64,000 nt of DNA. Source: Dromaius novaehollandiae. Lineage: Eukaryota; Chordata; Aves; Casuariiformes; Dromaiidae. Below the pieces are notes generated by a model. That model had not been told where the DNA came from, searched no databases, and saw nothing but the letters and a program-made list of their open reading frames with translations. The stretch is from the NCBI RefSeq assembly GCF_036370855.1, contig NC_088117.1, positions 1,364,001 through 1,428,000 on the forward strand. The letters are read 5' to 3'. Made by a program: the position numbers and the translations under genes. Shown here in pieces: positions 26,081-40,100 of this stretch. The stretch's first letter is position 1. Every line of letters begins with the position of its first letter.

Positions 26081-27080
26081 AGAAAAGCATGAATGTTGCT
26101 GTACAATTGTAAGCCTGTTTTAAGCCAGCAAACATCTTAATATGCAAGATCTGGACAGGAAGGGATGGAAGGAGGTTGAGCTGGAACTATATCTAATGTG
26201 CTCACAAGCTTTCCCAGTGCCCAACCTCACAAAGCAGCTTTCAGTCAGAATACCTGAGTCTAACTGATGCAAATAATATATAAAACACATGTGTAGTTTC
26301 ACTTGTTTCACATTGTCTCCTGCATTCCTGCAGATAAGTTAAAAAAACTGCAACACCTCTACAAAATTATATACCACTTTGAGCCAAACCAGCAGCAAAT
26401 TTTCTACTTAACTTTCCATCATTCATTTCAGCCACAGCTTGAACAGACTGTTCAAAGTGCTCTAGAAAATTAAGATACTGTACGACAGGTGCTTTGCTGC
26501 AACTTTCTTCTGCTAGCGTAATGCAGCATAGCTCAACAGTCTGGAATGAAATCAGAGTATCAGTAACAACACCGATACCTTCGCTTTTACCTGGGACAAT
26601 GGTACAGTTCATTGGTTATTCCACTTACCACTTGAAACACTACAGGTTCTTACAAAGGAATGGTACCATAAACCAAGTGTTTCAGTACGTCCAGAATAAA
26701 CCAGAAATCTATCCTGTGCTGTAAGACAGCTTGCTGCATTCCTGATATTTAATTACCATTTAGTAAGACTGACAAGTGAGTTCTGGTTCACCAGAGCCCA
26801 GTGAATGTCATGGTCCACATTACAATTATTCTCTCGACCTAATCATCAATGCCAGGCAAAGCAGCTTAGCATGGCACGGTTTGTCCATCCCCAAACTAAA
26901 GCGCAGGGGGTAGATTTAAGACTGACGAGATTTCTCTAAACCAGAGATGCTTTCCCAACTGTTTTGTTCATTCATTTTAAAACAAGAAAGGTGCAAATAC
27001 AGCATCTCTCTTCAAACCCTGAAAAGTAAAGTGACTTGAAGATAAAAATGCCACCATTGGAACATCTACTGACACCAAGT
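21041..27080 (-). other. Tail-to-tail spacer and possible long MAN1B1 3' UTR
   Basis: Six kilobases without a supportable coding exon. A minus-strand AATAAA at 21318-21323 and others near 24626 and 24829 could end the MAN1B1 transcript, so part or all may be 3' UTR. The region is AT-rich and contains A-runs at 23268-23285, 23309-23340 and 26049-26079. A minus open frame at 26612-26367 is discussed as a candidate but has no recognised domain. Confidence 0.5.
23268..23340. repeat. Paired long A runs (18 and 32)
   Basis: A18 at 23268-23285 and A32 at 23309-23340, separated by 23 bases. Other long A runs on the same strand are at 26049-26079 (31), 27745-27761, 28513-28531, 29154-29173 and 61300-61323 (24). 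Confidence 0.9.
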
Positions 27081-27284
27081 CTATGCTGGCATCCAAATTG
27101 GAAGTGGATGAGCTTCTGTGTTAAATACATATTTGTCAAGGTTGATTAAGTCTATGTCATCTGAAAACAGCAAAAACATGTATTTGAGCGTTTCCCCAAG
27201 GAAGAAGCTCTCCATCTTATCTCGTGGCTCTGGATTACTGGGATTCTGGACGTTGTTAATGGAAGTATAACCGCCCGTAGAAAC
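27081..27284 (-). CDS. MAN1B1: MAN1B1 terminal coding exon
   Basis: Encodes [35 protein letters not shown] and [14 protein letters not shown], then TAG at 27083-27081. The Thr of NTEAH is the direct calcium ligand of GH47 enzymes. No long plain open frame covers this exon. Confidence 0.94.
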   Translation of the reverse strand, partial: VSTGGYTSINNVQNPSNPEPRDKMESFFLGETLKYMFLLFSDDIDLINLDKYVFNTEAHPLPIWMPA

Positions 27285-28127
27285 CTGTGTAAAGAAGCAG
27301 AAAATTTGTATATTTCTGTAACCTAAAAAATTATTTTCTCCAAAAGCATCTGAATGTTAATTAAGAAATGAAAGTACTAAGAAGCAGAATTACTTAAGCT
27401 ACTAAGTACTTATTTTTCATGTATATATAAAACTTACTATGAAAAAAAAAAAAACAGTACACTTTAAAACACTTTACCATACAAATCACTAGAATAAAAT
27501 GGAAAAAAATGTCCATTTATGCTTAGTGTAAAAGCAGCATCACAAAGAACATCACACAGAAATTTCTGGAGAAATGTTTAGGAAGCAAATACTGTAATTT
27601 CTACATTAGAGTTAGTCACAGTACCACACCTATTCTTTTAAGAACAGATCATGGATATTTAATGACCACTAGCATCTGGATCGCACTTTCACAGTGCGTC
27701 AAAGGGATTGCTCCATGATCACTGTACTCAATGAATAAAAAATTAAAAAAAAAAAAAAAAACCCTCTAGGCCTACTGAAACATTAATGCTATTTTGTGGC
27801 AGGTGGGGTTTGGGTTTTTTTCCTGGAAACTTCAAAGTGTTCTATCAATCCAGCCAGACCTCTCTCAACTTTTGAATCCTACAAAGATGACAGCAGAGAT
27901 TCTGATAGCTAGCAAGAAGACATACAGACACTTTGATAATCTGTATAGAGCATCTTCATTTTAATCTTGTATTATATGACAAGTTCCATCCCTTAACGTA
28001 CTAAGTATTTAGTGTAGCATAAACTTTAAGAACCAAAAAAAATCAGTTCATGCAGTATCTTAATCTCCCCACAGGATATTTGATGACTCTTGAAAGACAG
28101 CAAGTTTTAGAAGTTCTTGGGCAAGAC

Positions 28128-28166
<39 letters not shown>

Positions 28167-31100
28167 ACAGTCCTGAAAAAAAGGAGGTCATTATAGGCTG
28201 ACCTTACCCGTGTATACTTATTGAAGTTTTGCAAGATTTCCCAGCCCCAGTCTTGGTATTTCTTATCTCCGGTGAATCTGTACATATAAAAAAGGCTTTC
28301 CACAGTTTCCGGTCGCAGCAAGTTATGCCTGTCTGCAGGCTGCAAGAGGAGGAGAAAAAGAAAAAAATCAACACATGAATAATTCAGATAGGGAGTTTCC
28401 TCCAACACACATGCAGGGAGATAGTGTGATCAGACTGGTATTTCCCATCTCCATATATCCCAAATGATTTATTAGACATAATTCAGCTTCTAAATACATT
28501 ACAGTGGTCATTAAAAAAAAAAAAAAAAAAAGCTAGGGTACACCTGCAAAGCTGTTCAGTAAGAATAGAGGACATCACTGATGTCCTGCGAAGTGTTTCA
28601 ACAGCTGAATAAAGGACAGAACTAACTCAAGACACAACTAGACATCAAATTATAGTTCAGGTCAACTAGCTGTTCACCTTGATTTCCACATCTTTGTGGC
28701 CCTTTTGTGCATGAAGATTGAAGTGTACGATCTCTGGACTCAGGCCTGTCTCCACTTGCACATACATCTGGTAACAGGTTTCTATTAAGGCCTCAGCCAA
28801 TTTCATATGATCAGCAGTCAATCCGTTGTGAGCTCCCAGTGCCAAAGTACCAGGCAAAAAGCAAACCAAATGATCCTGCAAGATAAGACAACTCTTACTG
28901 GAAAAAACAAACAAATCAACTAAAGTAAAATGAGTATTACATTTCAGGTACCAACATCTCAAGGGTAAATTTTTAAGAAACTGATGTAATGCAGGCAGCA
29001 TTATTACAGGGACTTTCCAAATTTGAAAAAGGTACAAGACTGTGCTTGCTTTTTTATAGTTATGACGAATTATTGAAAACAGGAAAGGTTTGATGTAGGG
29101 GGAAGAGAGAGTCTTTTGGTTTACCAGAAGTGTTCTTTTAATAACACTTCATTAAAAAAAAAAAAAAAAAAAATCATCTCAAGGTTTCTCAATACAGGCA
29201 ACTAAGTCAGGGACAAACTGATCATCATCTGAACTTAAAAATTAAAAAGGGAATACAAATACCATTGCAAAATTAGTCTGTAAAAAGAAAATAATTTGAG
29301 ACACCATTTAAAACACATCCTAGCATATTTCGAAGATTGACTGTTCTCAGAAAAATATCTGTGATGATAGTAAAACGTTTAGTGATCCCGAGTACTTAAG
29401 CCATGACACCCAGAACAAACAGAGAGGAACATGATAGGGAAAGTTAAAATAACCCTGTGACATAAGAAATATATTTCTCAAGTGTCAATATTTTAAAACA
29501 CAAACCGAGGCGAGACCACAGGGAGATCGGAGCTAACCACAGAAAACAAAGGGGAAAGGGGAGAGGTCCTCTGAAGGAGATTTACAGTAATGCTAAGATG
29601 ATTGTTTCAGAGAGTAATGAAAGAACAACAGTAACTGGAGAGAGAAAACAGCTTTTATTTCACCCACTGATACAACTGAAAAACAATGACAAGCTTTCAA
29701 GCCTATTTCTGCCTGAAAGCTTGCCCCTTTCTTGCAACTTGAGAAGGGGTAATAGCTTTTCCTTATCCCAAACATCTATAGAGCATCAAAGCTACAAAAG
29801 TACTGTTCTTGTACAGGGTCTGCGATACAGCTGGCTCCCATTCTTACCGCTAGCTCTCCGAGAATTACTGTCTTCTAGCTGGGTGCCAAAACCAGCAGAC
29901 ACCTTGAGCAAAACATCTTTGGCTCTCACATATCACAGGAAAGAGGTATTTGAGGATAATACAGTGCATGGTATTCATGCTCACTATCCCAACACAAAGC
30001 AGCAGCAATGAAAGGACTACAGGGACATTTCTTTCTTAGCTTTTGCATGCTATAGTAAACTGTGTTCAAAGGGCATGGGGAACAGTATTATCACAAGAAC
30101 TGTGCAATATCGGCAAACAACCGAGATGAATTTAGTCACATTTCCAAGAATTTAACTAAGTCAGTTCATGAACACATCTGAGAACAGCATTATATCAAAT
30201 GCCAAAAATTCAACTCCACTTAAATTCAATTTGCATTACAAGACTGATCATCCTCTTTCAGGGGCTAACCCACCGCTGGTGTTACGAGTGTAAGAATTAC
30301 GCATTAGTGTCACATATAGAATTTTAAATAATTCTTACCATTCAAAATGAAAGCTCAGCTCTCATCACTCAAAAATATAGCGAAAAAGCCCCGGTGCGCA
30401 AACAGCACCTCTGTTAACCTCTTAGCACCTTGTCCAGTCCTACAAGAAATGGCTGAAGGTGGTGAGAGTCAACATAAACCTACGAGACTAACAACCTTCA
30501 CTTTTCCAGTCAACCAGGGCAAGATACCTGTCAAGCCTTTTAGGCAAAGATAATCGATGAAACACCAAATCTCCCTGAGACAAAAGCAAGTGCATTCACT
30601 CATGCAGAAGCCTACAGCCAAGGAAATTAATTTCAAATGAATTCAATCTTGTCAGATTTTGAGGTGGGGGGAACCCCCTCTAACCAAAACCTAGACTCTG
30701 GTCTCACTAATAGCAGGCTGGGAAAGGCTTTGGGAAATTCAGATGCTAGAAGCACATGCTCAAGAACAGGTCTGAACATTTGGTAAACTAAAAACCCAGA
30801 AACCAGATGACTCAAAGAATTCACTGAAGTTCAATGCAGGTTGATTTGAAAAAAGTACCTGCAAGTTTACACATACGTTAATAATACACCACTTATCTTG
30901 CAAAAAAACCCACACACAATACTTTCACTTGCCTAAGATCTTTAACTGAGAAGAAAAAAAAAAAAAAAAGAAAGAAAGAAATCTTAAAGTGCATTCTAAA
31001 GAGAATAAATACAAAGATTAAGACCAGGGAGTTAAGCTCAAAAGTTCTCCCTACAGCCAAGAGCATGGTATTTCATTCACTAACCCTAAATGCAGAAAAA

Positions 31101-34100
31101 GAATCACATGTCCTGAATGGACACTACCATCCAAAATTCTCAGACTTTTACATCCAGTACACAGTATTAGACCACCTGCTCTTTTAAATGTAAATCTGAG
31201 AAGCCAGGTGTGAAAGCAACCACCTATTTTTGATTTGTGAAAAACACAAATAAATAGGCATTGCCTCATCAGTTTCAGATACAGCAATTGTATGAAGTTC
31301 ACTACTGCAGGAACATAAATGGAATTTCTAGAGTGACTCAGAGAAGGAAATATAAGCCAAAGAGAAGGCCCCTGGTCTGCACAAGCAACCACTATCTGCA
31401 AACAAGTTATGAAGTACTGCCATTATACTGGTTATAGTCCTGGTTTTCTTTTAAAACAGGACTATACCAGCCCACAGACCTGCAGTAATCCTCCTTCCCC
31501 ACATACACTTCAGTTTCTCCTTGGTACACCACATGTATGTGCAACCTCAAAAGCTGTTGCTACTCGTATTCCAGCAGCACAGCAAAGCCCTTGATTCACA
31601 TATCCAGAGAACACGTCTTTGCTCAGAGAGCGACAGCCCAACAGCTGTCAAGGGTTGTATTAGGGGTGGGTGTGGGGAGTGTCTTTTTATTTAGTTATTT
31701 AAATAATGGAGGTATGCTCCTTACCATCTTGGCACTGAAATGGCCATGAGCAAGCTCTCCTACAAAGGTAAGCTTCTTAGGTTGTGATCTCTGAAGAAGA
31801 TGCTTTTTCACTCCTTCTATGGCTCTCACATAGTCTTCCAACAGTCTGTGAATTAAAATCATTCCCAGTTAGCTCAAATACACACATTCAGAATAGGTTT
31901 AACCATGGCTGATGTTCCACGCAACCCTTTAGAAGACCATTCTTTCTGTCTAAAAAATGATATTTAATTAAATACAAAAACTGACAAAAACTGAAAGTCA
32001 CCATCAACTGGGAATTAACTATAGCTACCATGCAAGTACTGTGGTGTAAGAAAACCCTGTTGAATAAGTCCATTTGATGTTGACAAAAAGCCATGATTCA
32101 TGATCCCAGAGACAATGGTTCTCAGTTTACAGTCAAAGTACAGCACAGAAAAAGCAGTGACACAAACTTGCTTTGTAGAGTTGCATCTGGAATTAGACAC
32201 CACTGGTGAAACAAAGCGTCGCTGGTGTTTCCAAAGGCAGTGTAAGTATGTTCCACATCTACTGCAAGGACTTAATTCTCGTTTCCTGTCTGCAACCTTC
32301 CACACACCTGATGCACTAAAGAAGAGAAGCTTTGAGACTAAGCTCTGTCCTCTTACATCAAATTACCACAGATTCTCTTTTTTACCTAGCTTGCTGTTAA
32401 AAACTCAGCGATATCTTTAGTGGACTGTTGGGTACATAGCTTATTATTCTTTAAGCAGCAAACTACAACAGAAAGTTTTCTAGCTTGCACCATTCTCACA
32501 CTAAATACGAAGAGTAGAAAGAACTTACTCATTTTCTTTTTTCCCACCCTGAATCCACTGCTTGAGCAAATATTCATAGTAGCTGTCAGCTCTGGCTCCC
32601 AGAGTATAGACACCCAGGTGAGTGAACTGCCCACTATTGGTGTTTATGAACATAGGCACTAGTCCATCATTTTTCCCTGAGAGGGTATGAACATGCTTCA
32701 TCACCTCATCTACAGCTTTCTACAAGGAGAAAAAGGAAAAAAAACATACATTGAATGTAAATTACATATATAAATGATACACAAAACTGTGACAAATAAC
32801 CTCAGGCCAACAACAAATCTTTAACTAGTCTTCCTCAAATTAGCATGATGGATATCAAGTTCAGCTCATACAATATATTAAATACAGGATTTCAAACTTT
32901 GACTCTCAAAATACAATGGTCTGGGTACATTTAAGTGCTCCGAGATATTTGTAACCATTTCCTCCCCTCACACAAAGCTCATCTATATTCCTCAGTAAGT
33001 GCTGTAAGTCTACTCTAAAGGCAGTACTATGCCATGGGACAACCATCTTTATTTACTGATATTTGCAAACTAGGAATACAGCTAAAAATAACAACTCCAT
33101 GAACCATGCTGTAGTTAGTTTCTTTAAATAACTGCACTTCTTTTAAACATGAGCCATGAATACATATTGTTTTAAATAAAGAAAAAATTGCTAAATGAAA
33201 AGGACAGTGGAAATTATTCTTGTTCTCTGGAATTACTCATTTCAACTAACTTTCCCTTATAATGGAACCTTCTACAGGGCTCAGATCTAGTGATTTCACA
33301 TTTTAGTTAAGTTCCTTGGAGGGCTCAGGGAGGACAACACCATGGTTTTATTCTTAGCATTTACAAAAGGGCAGCCAGGAACCTCACACCAAATTCTAAC
33401 AATATTAAGCAAGGCACAGCTTAATAGCCCTTTTTTAGCTTCGTATTTTTTCAAAATCTGAAAACCTAATATCAGATATTAGGTTTGATAAATCTGATAA
33501 CCTAGTATCAAAGTTATTATTAAAAATTATTCACCTCCACTATTACCTTTTGTTATTTAAGAAAAGAATTGGAATGATTTTTTTCTATTCCTTTCTTCAT
33601 CCAGCGCTTCACAATTCATTTAACATCACTGAGAGCTCACACAGACCGTGTGCATTAAAGGTGGTACTGTACATGGGGGGGGAATTGACTGGTTCTCCCA
33701 TACCTGGAATTTCTCATCTCCGGTGAGACGAGAGAGCTCCCTAAACTCCAGCTGAATGCTGGTCACCTCTGCCACCGTGCTGTCAGATGTCCATCGAGGT
33801 GGATGTGCAGTGCCTCGGCCAATGTTGACATCCGAGTAAGGTACCTTGGAGGGTGTGTTGAATGCTGGCATAAGCCTGCTCCCAATGTCTTTCTAAAGAA
33901 AACCCAAGAGCAAGGGACAGAAAAAAAAAATCTTTACATTTTCTTTCAGCAAGCTGGCAGAAAAAAAAAAAGGCGACACCATCTTAGTTTTAGATGGTAC
34001 AAGGAAGTAAAAAATTAAAAAGGATCATGGACATATTCACAGTAAGGACTACCGAGTTTCCACCTTGTTCCCAGTATCGTATGCCTTAGTTTATTCTGCA

Positions 34101-37100
34101 AGCCCTAAACCACATGATTTAATTCTGAAATCATTGAATCTGCAGCTAGATGAGCACTAATTTAAGGAGATGGCTGATAGCTGTTAAGATACACGGAAAA
34201 GGTGAAAAAGACAACTAATACTCTTTTCCAGCTATTTATTTTCTCTTTTCCTTCATGAATTTTCTCATTATGCTCAGCCCTTTCTTAACTAAAAACAGGC
34301 ATATCTATAAGTATGCCTAATAAAACACAGCAGGGCTCTGATGTTACTCAGGCAGCAAACAAAGGCACAGGCTAATAAGATTAAAAATGAATACTCTCCC
34401 ATTGTTTTAAAGAAGAAACAGATGAAAAAAACGGTAACATTTAACTTTCTGATGAATCTTCCCTCATCTTTGCCCAATATAAGATACATATTCCACTTTC
34501 AATTGTAAGACTCAAATCACTCACTGCTTTTTCCAGGAAGAGGCTATCTCCAGAGAGATGGTAGGTGCTCAGCAAGCCCCCGAGGATACGAATAGTGCTC
34601 TCAAAGAGGTTCACATCCACATTTTTATCAAATACTAAGTCATCTGCTACCCATTTTCTTGCTTCTTCAAACTCTGCAAGACATAAAAGGAAGATCTATG
34701 ATGAACTTCCAGCATGTTCCAAGCACCAGACTAGAGACATTACTATTCCATGTATCCAAGGTAGTTACTCATTACCATATAAGAGATCATAATCTTAAGC
34801 AGAAAAATAAAATGAAGAGCACATGCGGGGAAAATTCTTAATTCTTATTTAGTGTGCAACAGAGTATACAAAGAGAAACACCCAGCAAAATAACAAGCTC
34901 CTACTAGTTTTAAATAAATAAATAAATCTCCATGAAAATCATCTAGACACGGAGATCTTTCAAGCCCATCCATTTGATTGGACAATCAGTTACGCTTCCA
35001 CAAAAGCCTTTTGATCTTTAAAATGAAGTCTTTTTAAGCCAAAGCTGTTATCTGTCAACATAACAGATAACACTTTCAATTAACAGCCATTAATGCCTCC
35101 AGCCCAGCAGTGTCCTGGGGAGCCTGCCTCCTACTTCAGTACTTAACCCACAAAATCTACAGGCATCAAAGATAAATGGTGTCTAAGACAGTCTGCAGGT
35201 TTTTTCCCCCAGAAACAGAAACGGTTCTATAACACACAACTAATTCAAAAAGGAATGGAAAAAAAGAGACTTCAGATTTGACAGCAAGCTGTTCAGCAGT
35301 ATCTCTCAGTGATTGCTTTTTCACAGGCTCTGGTGAGTTAGCGGATGCCTCTACCACCACTTAGGGCTAAGCTACTTCAAACCATTTCACGCCTGCCAGA
35401 GAGAAAAGCCCGTCTCCAAGAACAACCAGTTCCCCAGAAATGCAAGGTATTGCACAGGAGACTAACTCTCAGTGAAAGGATGCCTCTGCGCCCTCACAAG
35501 GAAAAAACCTGCAACTCCCGTTCCTGTGTTTTAAGAATAAAATCTGAGATAGCTTATCCTGAATTGAACAAACTGTTTTAACTACACAAGCCAGGAAAAT
35601 TTACGCAGCTTTGTAAATTCTGGGTTTTCTTGGATGTTGGGTAAACATGCTAAGTCTACTGAGATGAGCCACAGAAGAAAATCTGTGTTGTTAGACATTA
35701 TCACTATCCAGCAACATGATACAATAGAAAAATAAGGTCCTCTTCCACAAGAGCTTTAGCATGCATCAGCTTGTAAGAAAGATGAGCAGCCCCAGACAGA
35801 ACTTTCATTTACATAGTATCTGTTATTCAGAAGAAACCCCAAGAGCTTTCTAAAGCAATCAGCAAAAGAACTGCTATAAAATATGAAAAAGCCTTCAACT
35901 AGAATCCATTTTCAACACATTAAATCACTAATAATTTATTTTAAAAACTCTACGCAGTTCACAATTTTTTATTAAAAAAGCAGCACCCTGTCAACTTGAA
36001 CAAACTTCAAGATAGCCTGCTTAAGCCTAGAGCTGGTGACTCATGCTGTGGAAACGATTTAATATTTTACATGAACACAAACTTCAAAGGTAGAAAAGAA
36101 AGAAGTGGGAAAAACTTATACTGTTCATTGCATCCTTACTTGCAGCTCCGATCTTCCTGTCTTGACAGAAAAAAAAAAAAAAAAGCATCCTTTCTAAAAC
36201 TATACTAAGGGGGCTGTCTACTAAAGTTGAACAGACCCAGGTCCAGAAATTTTAAAATACTGCTTTAAAAAAGAAAAAAAAAAGAAAAAGAAAAAAACCT
36301 GCCTGAAGACTAATTAAGCAAGTAGTTTCTTGCAATAGAATTGCAGAATTTTTGGCTTAGTTTTTAAAATCTGTTTGAAAGTCTTCTAGAAACAGAGTCA
36401 CTTCCACAATGAACCGTGAAAAAATACTCACGGTACAGTAGTTCAGGAAAGAAGTATGGAACACTCCCCTTCTCCCCTCGCTGACTCCTTAGAGAAACTA
36501 ACCTCTTAAATCTAGATAGTGAATATTGTTATGAGGTGCCATAAAACAGAAGCAGGAGAGCCCAGGCTAATGACAAAGCTGACAGGTAGAAAGCCTATGG
36601 TGGCTGTATAATGCCACAAAGATAACACCAGAGATTTAGTACAGAAACAAACTCAGGTGGCCTACTAATCCACTCCTCAATTTCTAGCAGAAATATCCAC
36701 AGTTATACATAATTTGTTTGTGGCTCAAATTCTTATCCAAGAGCAAAAGTATCCTTCAATATGTTTAGGTTCTTTTACATACATATTTACCCTCATAGGA
36801 AAACTAAATTCATCACCAACACATAATCAGTGTTCTCTTCAAAGAAGTCTGAGCATACTGTCTGAAGAGATAATAAGGAATTACTTTAGAGAAAGTGAGA
36901 AAGAGAGAAAAAAAAAAGGAAAAAAAAATTACCTTCTTTTAAGCCTAAAATCCACATGGTATCCAAAGCATCGATTAAAGTAAGCCCAAGTCCAAACCAC
37001 TCACTGTAAGATTTGGACAAAGGCTTCAGTTCATCATGTCCCCAGGCAAACTCCTTATAGCCTTTCCAGGCATGGCGGAATGCTTCTATGACAGCCATCT

Positions 37101-40100
37101 GACGTTCATTTATGGGCACTACAAAAGGAAAAACAACACCTGGTTTAAGACTTCCACAGTGGAGTTATACAGCCATACCAAACATCGTTTTGCTGAATTC
37201 TACCTCAAATCGAGGGGTTTTTTTTCCCCTCCAAAATTAAGTGATCAATGGAAAGGAAAAACCATCATCAAGTTATTCTTTTTCAGTACAGCCTTTTCTC
37301 CATGGAATAAGCAGTCAGTATTTCTAGTCAGCAGTTCAGCCAAGTGGAAACAGAGATCTCTCCCTGACAAAAAAAGCAATTTCTCCAAATACAACATTAA
37401 AATGATCATGTGCATAATTGCTTGATGAGATCATTAAAGCTCAAATACTTGAAAGTCAGGATATACCAGAATTAAGATTACCTAATCAACTGTAATTCAG
37501 CTGTTGTATACATATGCTTTAAACTATAGTCCTCAGCTAATTTACTACATATCATTTTTTCTGCATCTTCCATGCCTTATTCATTCCTTTCTGCTAAATT
37601 AAGCCAGCTCCACAAAATGATTTCTCTTGAATTTTTCATTTAAAAAGAAAGGAAAAAATTGACATTTTCTAACTTGGGCAAAGCCATGTCTTTTTCCATT
37701 GTTCTACTACTCAAAATGGTTGAAATTTATGTTTGTGATTTACTATAAAAATTGAGCCTGTGTTACACATCCAGCATGAAAATTGTCAAACACATTAGCT
37801 GAAGTTTAGCAAATTTATAAGCTAATGAAGAAAGAATTTTAGAGTGGAAGACATCAAGCAGCATAAGTAACCCCATTTATATTTAACTAACACAAGCCAA
37901 ATACATCACATTGTATTATTCCAGTGTCTGGGTTTATCATGGCAGAATTTCCTCGCATGAACCTGGAAAGCAGAACAACAGGTTCCACAAGGATGGCAAA
38001 TGCAAAAACAACTGTAGCTTCCTGGTGAGCCCTAAAAACAGTTCAGCTTAATTCAAGGAGATAGTGCCTTTTGTTCTGCAATCCAGGGAAAGTAAAACCA
38101 CTGCTGGAAAAGGAAACTGTTCTGTTCAAGCTCTCTCTCTTTAAACTATTTTTTCCTGGAGAAGAGATGGGCATGTCTGCCTCTTCCCAGAGGACAGATT
38201 TCAAAGTTTTGGTACTAAAATTTATTTTCAATGCCACTCTAATTGTTTAAGGTAAGCAAAAAAGTGGGCAAGACAACCCAAATGGAGCGTATGCCCTCCA
38301 TAAACAGAAGAGGAAAAAGAAAAAGAAAAAACAGCGCATATGTTCAGTGCCCATTCTTCTGGTTTCTCTTCTATAGGTTGAAAAGATAACAATGAGGGAA
38401 AGCATACAAAATTCACAAGATAAAGGATGAAACTGAGGGCAGATCTACAATCCCCTAAAACATGAAGAAGTTATCTTCTGGAAAAGCAACAGAGAAGCCC
38501 CAAATCAAAAGGCTCTCTAGCTTGGGATCACCTTGCTTCAAAATCTCAGTGGAAACAATGTTGCTGCAAAAATATATAACATGGGGGGAATATGCTCATA
38601 AATTTTCATATAAGTAAACAGCTTATACACCTTCGCAGCTATGGTCCTGGTAACAAAAATGAAAGAGGACACCCAACACATTTTTCAGAAGCAGACAAAC
38701 ACTCTAGGAGAGGAGAGAAGTAGCAGTGAGCTGCATGAAATGGGAAGTATAGCATGCACTCTGTAACTTTCAAACACAGAGTCACATCAGATAAGTTGCA
38801 CTTAGGCATCAAAATATTCCTTATTCAATACTGAGAACTGAGACTGCAATTCAACCAAAATTCTGAAAAAGTTTAACAAGCATGTAGGCTGTCATTGCAG
38901 AATAAAGACACTGAAAGGCTTTGATGTTCTAGGAACATAATCTCTTCCTGTACAATTTTTCCTTCCTATGCCCTTCTCCCATCAGATTTTTTTTTCCTGT
39001 GAATTGGGGGGGAAAAAATGGTACGGGGGCAGAAGAAGGAATTGCACAACTTCGATTGTGAAAGTCAGAGATAAAGGTATCTTTAACTATGCTACTTACC
39101 TGGTTCTTTCTGGCTTTCAGCTTCCATAGATGAAGGTTTTTCTGGTTCCTTTATTTTACTAGAAGGAGGTTCAGTGCTTTGGTCAGGTTCTATCACTGCT
39201 CCTCTCCAGCTGCAAGATACAAGGAACTGAAATTAACGCTTAATTTGATTACAGAAAATTGCACAGATGAACGAGACTTGCCTGTGTATTTCCTATTTTT
39301 CACTACATTTAATGAAACATCAGTTGGATTTTGTATCAAAGATCAAAATAACTGTGTTACTCACTAGTTAATTGTTTAGTTCAAAGAAAAAGTCATTGGC
39401 ACCAGAGAAATTCTACTGAATTAAGAAATGTGTCTTATAGCTTTTGGGATTTTATTAAATATCTTGGCAATGGAATTTAACAAAGAAATTTTAATACATA
39501 TGGAAACATCTGAGATTGCATTTGAAGTATTTTGTTTCATTTCAGAACTGTAATGTTCAGAGGAGCCACTAACACTAAATTAGCACTGTACAAATGAACA
39601 TCATTAAGAACTCATGAATAAGCACAAAGGAGTAGCCAGTTAAAGTACTTGCTTTACTACCAAGGGGTTCACAAGCCTTTCCTACCAACAGAGAAGCATA
39701 AAACAATTGAAAGAAGTTTTATTAAGAACCTTTTGAAGGAAAACTCTTTCAGAAAGGACCTCGGGTCCTGCCAGGTTCATGTCAAGATCAAACAATCTTG
39801 ACCATGCTTAATAAATACATACGTTAACTTTGAGTTCATGATATACCTGCTAAGGGACCTTGGCTTATGCAACCTTTAAAGGACATACTGTTTACAGTTA
39901 GCATACCTTATGACTTGCATAAATCCAATCATTTCTTTTTCTTACCTTCACTCTTAAAATTTGTAACAAGTCTTTGCTGTGCTATAACTGTTTTCCTAAG
40001 TTCTCCTAATTGTTACTACTGGTTTAAGTCTACCAGCAATAGCATCAGCAGAGAAACAGGAACAATACTCAAGTCATTCTGAGAGCGTTCAGATAATCCT

